Shown: positions 1 through 7,894, numbered from the stretch's first letter. The stretch: 28,665 bases of DNA from Chloroflexota bacterium (GCA_022564695.1 JADFKX010000006.1:1-28665); one strand, 5' to 3'. Notes: generated by a model from the letters alone, not told the origin. Translations and numbers: made by a program.

Positions 1-496
1 GATCCGGATCGCGTATCGCCGACTTGAGGAGGCCCTTGGCGTCGTAGGGGGTAGCGACGCAGACGACCTTGAGGCCGGGTACATGACCGTAGATCGCCTC
101 GACGCTCTGGGAGTGGTAAGGGCCACCGTGGATGCCGCTGCCATAGGGAGCGCGGACGGTGATGGGGCAGCCCCAGCCGCCGTTGGAGCGATAGCGCAGA
201 CGGGCGGCCTCGCTCACGATCTGGTCCATGGCGGGGTGGATGAAGTCCGCGAACTGGATCTCGGCGATGGGAACGATGCCGTTGAGGGAGGCGCCGATGG
301 CGACGCCGATGATGGCGGCTTCCGCCAGGGGCGTATCGAAGCAACGGTCGGGGCCGAACTCATCGCGGAGGCCCTGGGTAGCGCGGAACACCCCGCCTCC
401 GCCCACGTCCTCACCCAATAGCATTACACGCGGGTCACGCTTCATCTCCTCCGACATGGCATCGTTGACGGCCTCGACCATGTTCTTCTTAGCCAT
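1..496 (-). CDS. bkdB: 2-oxoacid dehydrogenase E1 component, beta subunit (5' part only, runs off left edge)
   Basis: This is the N-terminal ~165 residues of a transketolase-type E1-beta subunit, which with E1-alpha decarboxylates branched-chain 2-oxoacids and acylates E2 lipoyl groups. It starts MAKKNMVEAVNDAMSEEM and contains LLGEDVG, DTPLAEAAIIGVAIGA, AEIQFADFIHPAMDQI, RAPYGSGIHGGPYHSQS and ATPYDAKGLLKSA, all blocks of the BkdAB/PdhB family. By recall it looks closest to Bacillus BfmBAB. The ATG at 496 overlaps the TAA of the upstream E1-alpha gene by one base (TAATG), so the two are translationally coupled. The family is about 325-340 residues, so roughly half is missing off the edge. E2 (lipoyl acyltransferase) would be expected further left. 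Confidence 0.93.
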   Translation of the reverse strand, partial: MAKKNMVEAVNDAMSEEMKRDPRVMLLGEDVGGGGVFRATQGLRDEFGPDRCFDTPLAEAAIIGVAIGASLNGIVPIAEIQFADFIHPAMDQIVSEAARLRYRSNGGWGCPITVRAPYGSGIHGGPYHSQSVEAIYGHVPGLKVVCVATPYDAKGLLKSAIRDPD

Positions 497-1506
497 TACG
501 CCACCTCCTCTTCCGCGAAGACGTGCCTCAGCGCGGTTTTCGGATCGGGCAGCGGCGCGTTCTCAGCGTACTCGGTGGCGGCGTCCACCTCTTCCGCCGC
601 CTTCTTGGTCAGCTCGTCCCTGGTATTCTCATCCAGCAGGCCATGCCCCTCTAGGTAGGCCTGGAAGCGGATGATGGGGTCCTTTTCGCTCCACTCCTCC
701 ACCTCCTCGCGAGAGCGGTAGCGGCGGTCGTCATCGTCGCTGCTATGGGGGACTAGCCGGTATGTCTTGGCCTCGATGAAGGTGGGGCCGTCGCCGCGGC
801 GGGCCCTCTCCACCGCCTCTTTGGCCGCGCCGTAGACCGCCAGCACGTCGTTGCCGTCGACCGTCACACCGGGAAAGCCGTAGCCCTGGGCGCGTACGGC
901 CACGTTCTCCACCGCCATCTGCTTCGTCCAGTGGACGGAGATGGCGTACTGGTTGTGCTCGCACACGAAGACGACCGGCAGCTTGTGGATGCCGGCGAAG
1001 TTCATCGCCTCATGGCAGTCGCCCTTGGAGGTGGCGCCATCGCCAAACCAGACCATCGACACCTCGTCCAGGCCGCGGAGCTTGGCGGCGAAGGCGGTGC
1101 CAACGGCGTGCGGGATCTGAGTGGCCACGGGAGCGCCTTCGGAGACTATTCGCAATTTAGGATGGGAGTAGTGGCTAGGCATGTTACGGCCGCCGCTGCT
1201 GATGTCATCCTTACGGGCGAAGAAGGCCATGAGGACATCGCGGGCGGTCATGCCGATAGTGAGTACCACACCCACGTCTCGATAATAAGTGAAGACCCAG
1301 TCATGACCAGGTGTCAGGGCGTAAGCGGTGCCCACCTGGGTCGCCTCATGCCCTTCGCCGCTGTAAGTGATGGAGCCCTTGCCCATTCGCTGAAGAAGGC
1401 GCTGGCGAACGCTAGCTGCCCGAGATAGAACCATCTTGTAGTAGATATCCAGCGATTGACTGTTAGTGAGGCCCAGTATGCTGGGCATGTCCTTTACAGT
1501 AACCAT
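496..1506 (-). CDS. bkdA: 2-oxoacid dehydrogenase E1 component, alpha subunit (copy 1, downstream)
   Basis: This 336-residue E1-alpha binds thiamine diphosphate and pairs with E1-beta. The ThDP/Mg motif starts at GDGATSKGD (155-163). It ends at EHN (183-185), where most relatives have ENN; the second Asn, the usual Mg ligand, is kept. The active-site loop PHSSDDDDRRYRSREEVEEW (253-272) resembles branched-chain E1-alpha (Bacillus BkdAA/BfmBAA) rather than pyruvate-type enzymes. The start has AGGAGG five bases upstream. It lies 64 bp downstream of a second, very similar E1-alpha gene and overlaps E1-beta by one base. The N-terminal 120 residues differ clearly from the other copy, while the middle third is almost the same. 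The family is certain; the exact 2-oxoacid substrate is inferred. Confidence 0.93.
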   Translation of the reverse strand: MVTVKDMPSILGLTNSQSLDIYYKMVLSRAASVRQRLLQRMGKGSITYSGEGHEATQVGTAYALTPGHDWVFTYYRDVGVVLTIGMTARDVLMAFFARKDDISSGGRNMPSHYSHPKLRIVSEGAPVATQIPHAVGTAFAAKLRGLDEVSMVWFGDGATSKGDCHEAMNFAGIHKLPVVFVCEHNQYAISVHWTKQMAVENVAVRAQGYGFPGVTVDGNDVLAVYGAAKEAVERARRGDGPTFIEAKTYRLVPHSSDDDDRRYRSREEVEEWSEKDPIIRFQAYLEGHGLLDENTRDELTKKAAEEVDAATEYAENAPLPDPKTALRHVFAEEEVA

Positions 1507-1570
1507 CCATTCCTCCTCATCAGCTCCTGGGAGCTCTCAACTTTGATACGACTCACGTTCATCTCTTGAC

Positions 1571-2569
1571 TCACTCCGCGAAGACGTGCCCCAGCGCGGT
1601 CTCCGGATCGGGCAGCGGTGCCTTCTCGGCATACTCGGTGGCGGCGTCCACCGCTTGCGCGGCCTTCTTGGCCAGCTCGTCCCGGGTCTTCTCATCCAGC
1701 AGGCCATGCCCCTCCAGGTAGGCCTGGAAGCGCGGGATCGGGTCCTTCTCGCTCCACTCCTCAACCTCCTCGCGGGAGCGATAGCGGCGGTCGTCATCGT
1801 CGCTGGTGTGGGGGACAAGCCGGTAGGTCTTGGCTTCGATGAAGGTGGGGCCGTCGCCGCGGCGGGCCCTCTCGACGGCCTCCCTGGCAGCGCCGTAGAC
1901 GGCCAGCACGTCGTTGCCGTCCACGGTCACACCCGGAAAGCCGTAGCCCTGGGCGCGCACGGCCACGTTCTCCACCGCCATCTGCTTAGTCCAGTGAACG
2001 GAGATCGCGTACTGGTTGTTCTCGCAGACGAAGATGACCGGTAGCTTGTGGATGCCAGCGAAGTTCATCGCCTCGTGGCAGTCACCCTTAGAGGTAGCGC
2101 CATCGCCGAACCAGGTCATTGACACCTCGTCCAGGCCACGGAGCTTGCTGGCGAAGGCGGTGCCAACGGCGTGCGGCATCTGAGTAGCCACCGGCGCCGA
2201 GCCAGAGACGATGCGCAGCTTTGGATCGCTGAAGTGTGAGGGCATGTTGCGGCCGCCGGAGCTGACGTTCTCGCCCCGCGCCAGGAACTCCAGCATCAGG
2301 TCACGCGCGGTCTGACCGAGGGTGAGTGCGACGCCTATGTCGCGGTAGTACGGGAACGCCCAGTCCTTGCCGGACACCAGGGCGTAAGCGGTACCGACCT
2401 GCGTCGCCTCTTGGCCTTCGCCGGTGACGGCGAAAGGCGCCTTGCCCATCCTGTTTAACATTCGCTCCCGCTGCCCTACGGCGCGGGAGAGCATCATCTT
2501 GTAGAGCACGTCCAAGAGCTGGTCATTACTCAGGCCCAGCTCGGTTGGAGATTCCCTCACTGATACCAC
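1571..2569 (-). CDS. bkdA: 2-oxoacid dehydrogenase E1 component, alpha subunit (copy 2, upstream paralogue)
   Basis: This second E1-alpha has 332 residues when started at the GTG at 2569. The longer open frame reaches into the upstream gene, but GTG aligns exactly with the start of the sister copy (MVSVRESPTELGLSNDQLLD against MVTVKDMPSILGLTNSQSLD) and has AAGGAGG nine bases upstream. The ThDP motif is canonical: GDGATSKGD at 155-163 and ENN at 183-185. The loop PHTSDDDDRRYRSREEVEEW matches branched-chain E1-alpha. It begins 14 bp after lpdA, whose stop codon overlaps this Shine-Dalgarno sequence, so the genes share an operon. Tandem E1-alpha genes in one bkd operon are not the usual layout. 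The copies may have different substrates, or one may be redundant. Confidence 0.93.
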   Translation of the reverse strand: MVSVRESPTELGLSNDQLLDVLYKMMLSRAVGQRERMLNRMGKAPFAVTGEGQEATQVGTAYALVSGKDWAFPYYRDIGVALTLGQTARDLMLEFLARGENVSSGGRNMPSHFSDPKLRIVSGSAPVATQMPHAVGTAFASKLRGLDEVSMTWFGDGATSKGDCHEAMNFAGIHKLPVIFVCENNQYAISVHWTKQMAVENVAVRAQGYGFPGVTVDGNDVLAVYGAAREAVERARRGDGPTFIEAKTYRLVPHTSDDDDRRYRSREEVEEWSEKDPIPRFQAYLEGHGLLDEKTRDELAKKAAQAVDAATEYAEKAPLPDPETALGHVFAE

Positions 2570-2583
2570 CTTGCAACCCCTCC

Positions 2584-3966
2584 TTACCAATAGATGCTGA
2601 TGCCTGCTGAAAGTTGCGCTGACTCGCCCATCACCTCGCTCAGACTGGGGTGAGGGTGAACGTTTGTACCCATCTCCCAAGCGGAGGCGTTAAGGAAGCG
2701 GGCCAGCGCCGCCTCCGCGATCAGCTCCCCCGCCTGGTGGCCCAGGATGTGGGCGCCCAGGATGTCGCCGGAGTCAGCGTCGTAGACGAGCTTGACGAAG
2801 CCATCCGTCTCGTCATGGATGAGCGCCATAGCGTTGTTGCGGAAGGAGAACCGCTGCGTCTTCACGTTGCCGCCCAGCTCCTTCGCCTGCCCTTCGCTGA
2901 GGCCGACCGCGGCGACGTGGGGCCGGGTGTAGGCGACGCGGGGGACGCGATTGTAGTCCAGCGGCTCCACGTCCTTGCCGGCGATCGCCTCGGCGGCGAG
3001 GTAGCCCTCGGCGGCGGCCACGTGGGCGAGCTGCAATCCGCCGATGACATCGCCAACGGCGAAGATGGTAGGCTCATCGGTGCGGTAGCTGCCATCAACC
3101 TGTACGGATCTCCGTTCGACCTTCACATTCGTGTTCTCCAACCCGAACCCTTCGGTCAGACCCTCCCGGCCAATAGCGACGAGCACCTTCTCGGCCTGCA
3201 CGGTCTGCTCCTGACCATCACGCTCGATGGTGAGCTCCACGACGTTATCGGAAGTGCGCGTGGCTTCAGGGCGGACGGTTGCGGAGGTGAGGACGACTGC
3301 GCCGCGGGCGACAAGCAGCTTTTCGATGCCGTTGCCCAGGCTGGCGTCCTCAAGCGGGAGAAGATGGGGCAGCGCCTCGATGATGGTGACGTCCGAGCCC
3401 ACGTCCAGGTAGAAGGAGGCGAACTCCAGGCCGACTGATCCGGCGCCGATAACGGCCAGCGACTTGGGCGCCTCGGTCATCTCCAGGCAGTGGTCGCTGG
3501 TGAGGATGCGCAGGCCGTCCGGCTCCAGCCCCGGCAGGCTCTTCGGCCTGGCGCCGGTGGCGAGGACGACGTTCTTCGCCTCCAAACGGCGGCCGTCCAC
3601 CTCCACTTCCGTGGGCGAGAGGAGCCGTGCGTCGCCCTGGATGATCTCCACCTTGTGCTTCTGGATGAGGGAGCGCAGGCTCTTGTGGAGGGCGCCCACC
3701 ACCTGCTCCTGACGCGCGGCGAGCAGGCCGTAGTCGAGCGAGATGTTCTCAGCGGTGATGCCGAAGGTGCGGCTCTTGCGGATCAACGAGAGGTTCTGGG
3801 CGGTCTCCAGCAGGAGCTTGGTGGGGATACAGCCTTTGTGGAGGCAGACGCCGCCGACCTTCTCTCGCTCGATCAGGGCCACGGTAAGGCCTAGCTGGGT
3901 GGCGCGAATTGCGGCGGTGTAACCACCGTTGCCGCCACCGATGGCGACGAGGTCAAACGCCTCCAC
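2584..3966 (-). CDS. lpdA: Dihydrolipoamide dehydrogenase (E3)
   Basis: This FAD-dependent disulfide oxidoreductase re-oxidises the dihydrolipoyl arm of E2 and passes electrons to NAD+. It has 460 residues, normal for E3. The FAD-binding GGGNGGY lies at residues 10-16 and the redox pair C41/C46 in GGVCLHKGCIPTK, the form seen in Bacillus LpdV/BkdV. An NAD-binding VIGAGSVGLEFA follows, then the FAD segment TIFAVGDVIGG, and the C-terminal HPHPSLSE supplies the catalytic His-Glu pair. The start codon is GTG at 3966 with AAAGGTAGG upstream. It is the first gene of the leftward operon lpd-bkdA-bkdA-bkdB, behind a TTGACA-type promoter. The order supports a branched-chain acid complex rather than a housekeeping E3. 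Confidence 0.96.
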   Translation of the reverse strand: MEAFDLVAIGGGNGGYTAAIRATQLGLTVALIEREKVGGVCLHKGCIPTKLLLETAQNLSLIRKSRTFGITAENISLDYGLLAARQEQVVGALHKSLRSLIQKHKVEIIQGDARLLSPTEVEVDGRRLEAKNVVLATGARPKSLPGLEPDGLRILTSDHCLEMTEAPKSLAVIGAGSVGLEFASFYLDVGSDVTIIEALPHLLPLEDASLGNGIEKLLVARGAVVLTSATVRPEATRTSDNVVELTIERDGQEQTVQAEKVLVAIGREGLTEGFGLENTNVKVERRSVQVDGSYRTDEPTIFAVGDVIGGLQLAHVAAAEGYLAAEAIAGKDVEPLDYNRVPRVAYTRPHVAAVGLSEGQAKELGGNVKTQRFSFRNNAMALIHDETDGFVKLVYDADSGDILGAHILGHQAGELIAEAALARFLNASAWEMGTNVHPHPSLSEVMGESAQLSAGISIYW

Positions 3967-4045
3967 GACCTACCTTTCCCAGCTCAACCCCCGTCTATCG
4001 CTGGTATTACTACCTTCTATTGCAGAGATACAAGTCGCCTATTAC

Positions 4046-4074
4046 ATTCTCTCAGGGCAGCCCCAGGCTGTCAA
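4046..4074 (-). promoter_or_regulatory. Predicted sigma-70 promoter of the lpd-bkd operon
   Basis: On the minus strand, TTGACA (4069-4074) is followed after 17 bp by GAGAAT (4046-4051). The start point would be near 4039, giving a leader of roughly 70 bases before the lpdA GTG. The -35 sits in GCGCGTTGACA, a context also seen near 24215, 24597 and 25510. It lies in the 192-bp gap between divergent genes. Confidence 0.6.
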
Positions 4075-4158
4075 CGCGCACGCCTCGCCGCTAGGCCTCG
4101 CCAATGGGAGGTCGCTTAGGGTAGACTTATCCCTCGGCAGTTCAGCCGCACTCAAGAC

Positions 4159-5313
4159 ATGCCAACGAAAGTCGCCATCATCGGTGTAGGCCACACAGCG
4201 TTCCGGGCTACCAGCCCGGGGCTCTCCTACAAGGAGCTTATGTTCGAGGCCGCCACCCGCGCCTACGAGGACGCCGGCCTGGACGCCCGCAGCGAGATCG
4301 ACTCCTTCCTGACCTGCTCCGAGGACCTGGCCGAGGGCACCAGCATCTTCGACGAATACGTGCCCGACCAGATCGGCGGCGCCGAGCGACCCGTCTACAC
4401 CGTGAGCGGGGACACCATCCAGGGGCTGGCGACGGCCTACATGCAGATCGCCAGCGGCATCGTGGACGTGGTATCGGTGGAGGCACACAGCAAGGCGTCC
4501 AACGTGGTCACGCCGGGCGAGCTGCACGCCTTCGCCCTCGACCCGATCTTCGTGCGGCCGCTGGGCTTCAACGCCCACGCCATGGCGGGTCTCGAGGCGT
4601 CCGCATACCTGGCTACGACCAGCACGACCCGCGAGCAGTGCGCTCACGTGGTCGCCAAGAACCGGCGCAACGCCCTGGCGAACCCCAGCGCCGCCCACGC
4701 CGCCGCGATCGACCCACAGGACGTTCTCTCCTCACCTCCCGCCTTCGCTCCGCTCACGGAGCTGGAGGTGAGCGCCCCGGCTGACGGCGCGCTGGTGATC
4801 GTCCTGGCGTCCGAGGAGCGGGCGAAGAAGCTGAAGAGGCAACCCGTCTGGCTGCGCGGCATCGGCTGGTCCACCGGCAGCGGCATCACTTCGGGTACGG
4901 ACGGATCGTCCGCGGACTACGCCAGGAGCGCCGCCGAGATGGCGTATCGCATGGCCGGCATCGGCGATCCGCGCCAGGGTATCGACTTCGCGGAGGTGGA
5001 CGATAGCTACTCCTACAAGGAGCCGCAGCACCTGGAGGCGCTGGGGCTATTCGGGCCGGGGCGCGCCGGCGCGGCGACGGCGGACGGCGCCACCGCCCGC
5101 GATGGCGATCTGCCGGTTAACGTATCCGGCGGCTCCCTGGGCGTGGGTCAGCTGTTCGAGGCAAGCGGCGGACAGAAGGTGGCGGAGGTAGTGGCGCAGC
5201 TCCGAGGCGAGGCGGGCCCGCGCCAGTTGAAAAAGGCGAAGACCGGGCTGGCCCAATCCTGGCGGGGCATCCCCACGGCGACGGGGGCGGTAGTGGTGCT
5301 GAGCCGTGACTAG
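4159..5313 (+). CDS. Thiolase-fold protein lacking the catalytic Cys/His residues (copy 1)
   Basis: This 384-residue thiolase superfamily protein resembles lipid-transfer/SCP2-type acetyl-CoA acetyltransferases. Fold landmarks are VAIIGVGHTAFR at the N terminus, the central YTVSGDTIQGLATAYMQIAS (80-99), NVSGGSLGVG (321-330) and a C-terminal GLAQSWRGIPTATGAVVVLS. The nucleophilic Cys expected near residue 83 is Ser. The usual HDAF motif reads DDSYSYKE (281-288), and the GHP loop and second Cys are absent. Classical thiolysis is therefore unlikely. Ltp2-type aldolases of steroid side-chain degradation also lack these residues and work with a DUF35 partner. It is the first gene of an operon containing a second such protein and two DUF35 genes. 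No strong Shine-Dalgarno is seen before the ATG. The substrate is unknown. Confidence 0.85.
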   Translation: MPTKVAIIGVGHTAFRATSPGLSYKELMFEAATRAYEDAGLDARSEIDSFLTCSEDLAEGTSIFDEYVPDQIGGAERPVYTVSGDTIQGLATAYMQIASGIVDVVSVEAHSKASNVVTPGELHAFALDPIFVRPLGFNAHAMAGLEASAYLATTSTTREQCAHVVAKNRRNALANPSAAHAAAIDPQDVLSSPPAFAPLTELEVSAPADGALVIVLASEERAKKLKRQPVWLRGIGWSTGSGITSGTDGSSADYARSAAEMAYRMAGIGDPRQGIDFAEVDDSYSYKEPQHLEALGLFGPGRAGAATADGATARDGDLPVNVSGGSLGVGQLFEASGGQKVAEVVAQLRGEAGPRQLKKAKTGLAQSWRGIPTATGAVVVLSRD

Positions 5314-5334
5314 AAACGTAGCAAAGGCGATGCC

Positions 5335-6495
5335 ATGCGCAAAGTAGCGGTCGTGGGCGCGGGCCTAACACGGTTCATGCGCCGCGCCCAGGAAACGGGG
5401 CCGGAGCTGGCCTGGCTGGCGGCCAGCCAGGCGCTGGAGTCGTGCGGGCTGGGGCTGAAGGACGTGGACAGCGTGGCCATCGGCACGGCGCCGGACGCCT
5501 TCGACGGGGTGCACATGAAGGGCGAGTACCTGGCGCCGGGCGCAGGCGGCTGGGGACGGCCCGTGACGCGGCCCTACGCCGGCGGCGGCACCGGCGTCCT
5601 GGTGCCGATCCACGCCTGGTTCAACGTCGCCTCCGGCCTGTTCGACGTCTGTCTGGTGGTGGCAGAGGAGAAGATGTCCACCTGCCACCCGCACCCTCAA
5701 GGCGCATTCGTCACCATCTTCGACAACATCCTGGAGCGTCCGCTGGAGCCGAACCTGATCTGGATCTTCGCCCTGGAGATGCAGCGCTACATGGATACCT
5801 ACGGCATCACCAAGGAGGAGATCGCCCTGGTCTCCGTGAAGAACAAGCGCAACGGCCTGGACCACCCTTCAACGCACGTGGCGGAGGAGATCACGGTCAA
5901 AGACGTAATGGAGTCCGAGGTGATGGTGTCGCCGGTGAACCGGCTGGATGTCAGCCCGGTGAGCGACGGCGCCGCCGCCATCGTCCTCGTCTCTGAGGAC
6001 GTGGCGCGGCGAATCAGCGACAATCCGGTGTGGATCGACGGCATCGGCTGGAACCTGGACACCGCCTACTGGACCAACCGCGATCTGGCTTATCCCAGCT
6101 ACGTGGAGCGGGCGGCGCGCATGGCCTACAAGATGGCGGGCATCACGGAGCCGCGGAAGCAGATCAACGTGGTGGAGCCGTACGACCCGTTCTCCTACAA
6201 GGAGCTGCACCACCTGGAGGGGCTGCTGCTCTGCGACAAGGGGCAGGCGGCGAAGATTACCGCCGACGGCGTGACCCAGCGCAACGGCGATATGCCGGTC
6301 TCTCCCTCCGGCGGGCTGCTGGGCGTGGGCAACCCGATCGCCGCGGCGGGGCTGATGAAGGTCGCGGAGATCTTCTGGCAGCTCAGGGGCGAGGCGGGCC
6401 GGCGTCAGGTGCCCGGCCAGCCCAAGGTGGGGCTGGCCCAGGCCTGGGGCGACCTGATGCAGGTGGGCACAGTAGTAGTGATGAGGGTCGATTGA
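5335..6495 (+). CDS. Thiolase-fold protein lacking the catalytic Cys/His residues (copy 2, Ltp2-like Tyr)
   Basis: This 386-residue thiolase-fold protein is a distant paralogue of the preceding gene, which ends 21 bp upstream. The segment that should hold the nucleophilic Cys reads RPYAGGGTGVLVPIHAWFNV (79-98), with no Cys. The HDAF-type motif reads EPYDPFSYKE (281-290), so Tyr283 replaces the thiolase His, as in Ltp2-type retro-aldolases. The C-terminal loop SPSGGLLGVGNP (323-334) lacks GHP, and there is no C-terminal Cys. Its TGA overlaps the ATG of the following DUF35 gene (TGATG). This coupling suggests a complex with the zinc-ribbon partner, as known for Ltp2-ChsH2 and for archaeal thiolase/HMG-CoA synthase/DUF35 assemblies. 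Acyl-CoA aldolase or a structural subunit are both possible. Confidence 0.87.
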   Translation: MRKVAVVGAGLTRFMRRAQETGPELAWLAASQALESCGLGLKDVDSVAIGTAPDAFDGVHMKGEYLAPGAGGWGRPVTRPYAGGGTGVLVPIHAWFNVASGLFDVCLVVAEEKMSTCHPHPQGAFVTIFDNILERPLEPNLIWIFALEMQRYMDTYGITKEEIALVSVKNKRNGLDHPSTHVAEEITVKDVMESEVMVSPVNRLDVSPVSDGAAAIVLVSEDVARRISDNPVWIDGIGWNLDTAYWTNRDLAYPSYVERAARMAYKMAGITEPRKQINVVEPYDPFSYKELHHLEGLLLCDKGQAAKITADGVTQRNGDMPVSPSGGLLGVGNPIAAAGLMKVAEIFWQLRGEAGRRQVPGQPKVGLAQAWGDLMQVGTVVVMRVD

Positions 6496-7016
6496 TGACG
6501 GAGCGTACGCTCCCCGGCACTCCCCTCAGCGACGAGGACATGCAGCAGGGGAAGGTGCTCACCCTGAACTGGCCTGCCTCGCTGCGCTACGAATGGGATA
6601 CGGGCGTGGCGATAGGCCGCTTCCTCCGCGAGCTGAAGAACGGCCGTATCATCGGCCGGAGCTGCCACCGCTGTCAGCGGGTGCTGATACCGCCGCGGAT
6701 GTTCTGCGAGCGCTGCTTCCGCCCCACTGACGCCTGGCAGTTCGTGCAGGACAGCGGCAGCGTCAACACCTACTCGCTCTCGCACCTGCGCTGGGACGCC
6801 AGCCGCGTCGAGGAGCCGATCCTGGTAGCGGTGATCGAGATCGACGGCTCCAGTCAGGGCGGCCTGCTCCACTACCTGGGCGATGTCAGGCCGGAGGAGA
6901 TTCACATCGGCATGAAGGTGAAAGCGGTATGGAAGCCGGCGGAGGAGCGGGAGGGCTCTATCCTGGACATTCGCCACTTCCGGCCCATCGACACCGCTCA
7001 GGACGGGCCGGCGTAG
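6495..7016 (+). CDS. DUF35 zinc-ribbon/OB-fold acyl-CoA binding protein (copy 1)
   Basis: This 173-residue DUF35 protein has an N-terminal helix (GVAIGRFLRELKNGRIIG, 37-54). A rubredoxin-like zinc ribbon follows with C57, C60, C71 and C74 (CHRC-x10-CERC), and then an OB-fold ending in GSILDIRHFRP. DUF35 proteins bind CoA thioesters and bridge thiolase-fold partners. The ATG overlaps the stop of the upstream thiolase-fold gene by one base, which fixes the start and implies a partner relationship. The N-terminal ~25 residues before the helix are longer than in the sister DUF35 gene downstream. Confidence 0.9.
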   Translation: MTERTLPGTPLSDEDMQQGKVLTLNWPASLRYEWDTGVAIGRFLRELKNGRIIGRSCHRCQRVLIPPRMFCERCFRPTDAWQFVQDSGSVNTYSLSHLRWDASRVEEPILVAVIEIDGSSQGGLLHYLGDVRPEEIHIGMKVKAVWKPAEEREGSILDIRHFRPIDTAQDGPA

Positions 7017-7024
7017 GGGCGAGC

Positions 7025-7492
7025 ATGGGCAGCAGCGAGCAGATCGACCGAGTGACCGACCTGCGGGCCTGGCCCGGGGAGTTCCCGGTGAGCCACCTGT
7101 ATACGATGGGCATCGCCGGGGAGCGGTTCTTCCGTGAGCTAAAGGATAACGGCCGCTTTCTGGGCAGCCGCTGCGCCGCCTGCGACCACGTCTATCTGCC
7201 GCCGTCCATCTTCTGCCCCCGCTGCTTCGCGGCCCTGGATGAGTGGAAAGAGGTGGGCCCGCAGGGCACGGTGCGTGCGGTCACAACCGCCCATCGCGGC
7301 GTGGACGGAACCACCCTCAAGACGCCGGAGACGCTGGCCCTGATCCAGCTGGACGGCGCGGATGACCTGCTGACGCACCGCATCAAGGAGTCAGAGGGCC
7401 TGGAGATCGGCGCCAGAGTTGCGCCTGTGCTCAAGGAAACACCTGAGCGGGAGGGCTCCATCCTGGACGTCCGCTACTTCCGGGCAGTATAG
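7025..7492 (+). CDS. DUF35 zinc-ribbon/OB-fold acyl-CoA binding protein (copy 2)
   Basis: This 155-residue DUF35 protein is paralogous to the previous gene. The zinc ligands are C50, C53, C64 and C67 (CAACDHVYLPPSIFCPRC), the helix before them is GIAGERFFRELKDNGRFLG, and the OB-fold ends in GSILDVRYFRAV. The ATG at 7025 has AGGGGCG about four bases upstream and starts 8 bp after the previous stop. The layout of two thiolase-fold genes followed by two DUF35 genes suggests either two matched heterodimers or one larger hetero-oligomer. Confidence 0.9.
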   Translation: MGSSEQIDRVTDLRAWPGEFPVSHLYTMGIAGERFFRELKDNGRFLGSRCAACDHVYLPPSIFCPRCFAALDEWKEVGPQGTVRAVTTAHRGVDGTTLKTPETLALIQLDGADDLLTHRIKESEGLEIGARVAPVLKETPEREGSILDVRYFRAV

Positions 7493-7525
7493 ACTGGAGG
7501 GAGGAGGACCACCATCGCCGAGTCG

Positions 7526-7894
7526 GTGCGAGTTTTCAGGGCAGAAGAACGTCGGCAGACGCCCACGACGCAGACCACTGGCATGCATCGCGAAGAGCTC
7601 ATGTCAACACCGCAAAGCTGGGCGGGCATCGTTCGCACGCCGCCCGGGTCCGCTTCGGGCTGGCACCACCACGGCGAGTACGACTCGTACATCTACGGGA
7701 TCTCGGGCAAAACCCGTCTCGAATTTGGGCCGGGCGGAAAGGAGTCCCTGGAGGGTGAGCCCGGCGATGTGCTCTACATACCCAAGGGCATCGTTCACCG
7801 GGAGCTGGCTCTCGGCTCAGAGGAAGGAGCGGCCTTTCTGGTACGGGTAGGCAAGGGCGAGCCGGTGATCAACGTCGATGGGCCGGCCGAATAG
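7526..7894 (+). CDS. Single-domain cupin protein
   Basis: This is a small cupin of about 122 residues. Motif 1 is GWHHHGEYDSYIYGISG (His47-49, Glu51) and motif 2 is GDVLYIPKGIVHRE (80-93), giving a complete metal-ligand set. Such proteins act as small-molecule oxygenases, isomerases or sensors; the role here is unknown. The annotated GTG at 7526 lies 17-18 bases from the only Shine-Dalgarno (GGAGGGAGGAGG, 7497-7508). An in-frame ATC at 7514 lies at ideal spacing, so the true start may be non-canonical and the protein four residues longer. It is probably the fifth gene of the thiolase/DUF35 operon, 33 bp after it. Confidence 0.82.
   Translation: MRVFRAEERRQTPTTQTTGMHREELMSTPQSWAGIVRTPPGSASGWHHHGEYDSYIYGISGKTRLEFGPGGKESLEGEPGDVLYIPKGIVHRELALGSEEGAAFLVRVGKGEPVINVDGPAE

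Noticed and set aside
1571..2680. Longer E1-alpha copy 2 starting at 2680
   Set aside because: The extra 37 residues overlap the lpdA 3' end and have no homology. The GTG at 2569 has an ideal Shine-Dalgarno and aligns with the sister copy.
2650..3438. 262-codon open frame antisense to lpdA
   Set aside because: It lies wholly inside a well-conserved gene. Its composition is that of a shadow frame in GC-rich DNA and it has no ribosome binding site.
4159..6495. Ordinary acetyl-CoA acetyltransferases
   Set aside because: Both proteins lack the two catalytic Cys and the His residues, so the usual label would mislead.
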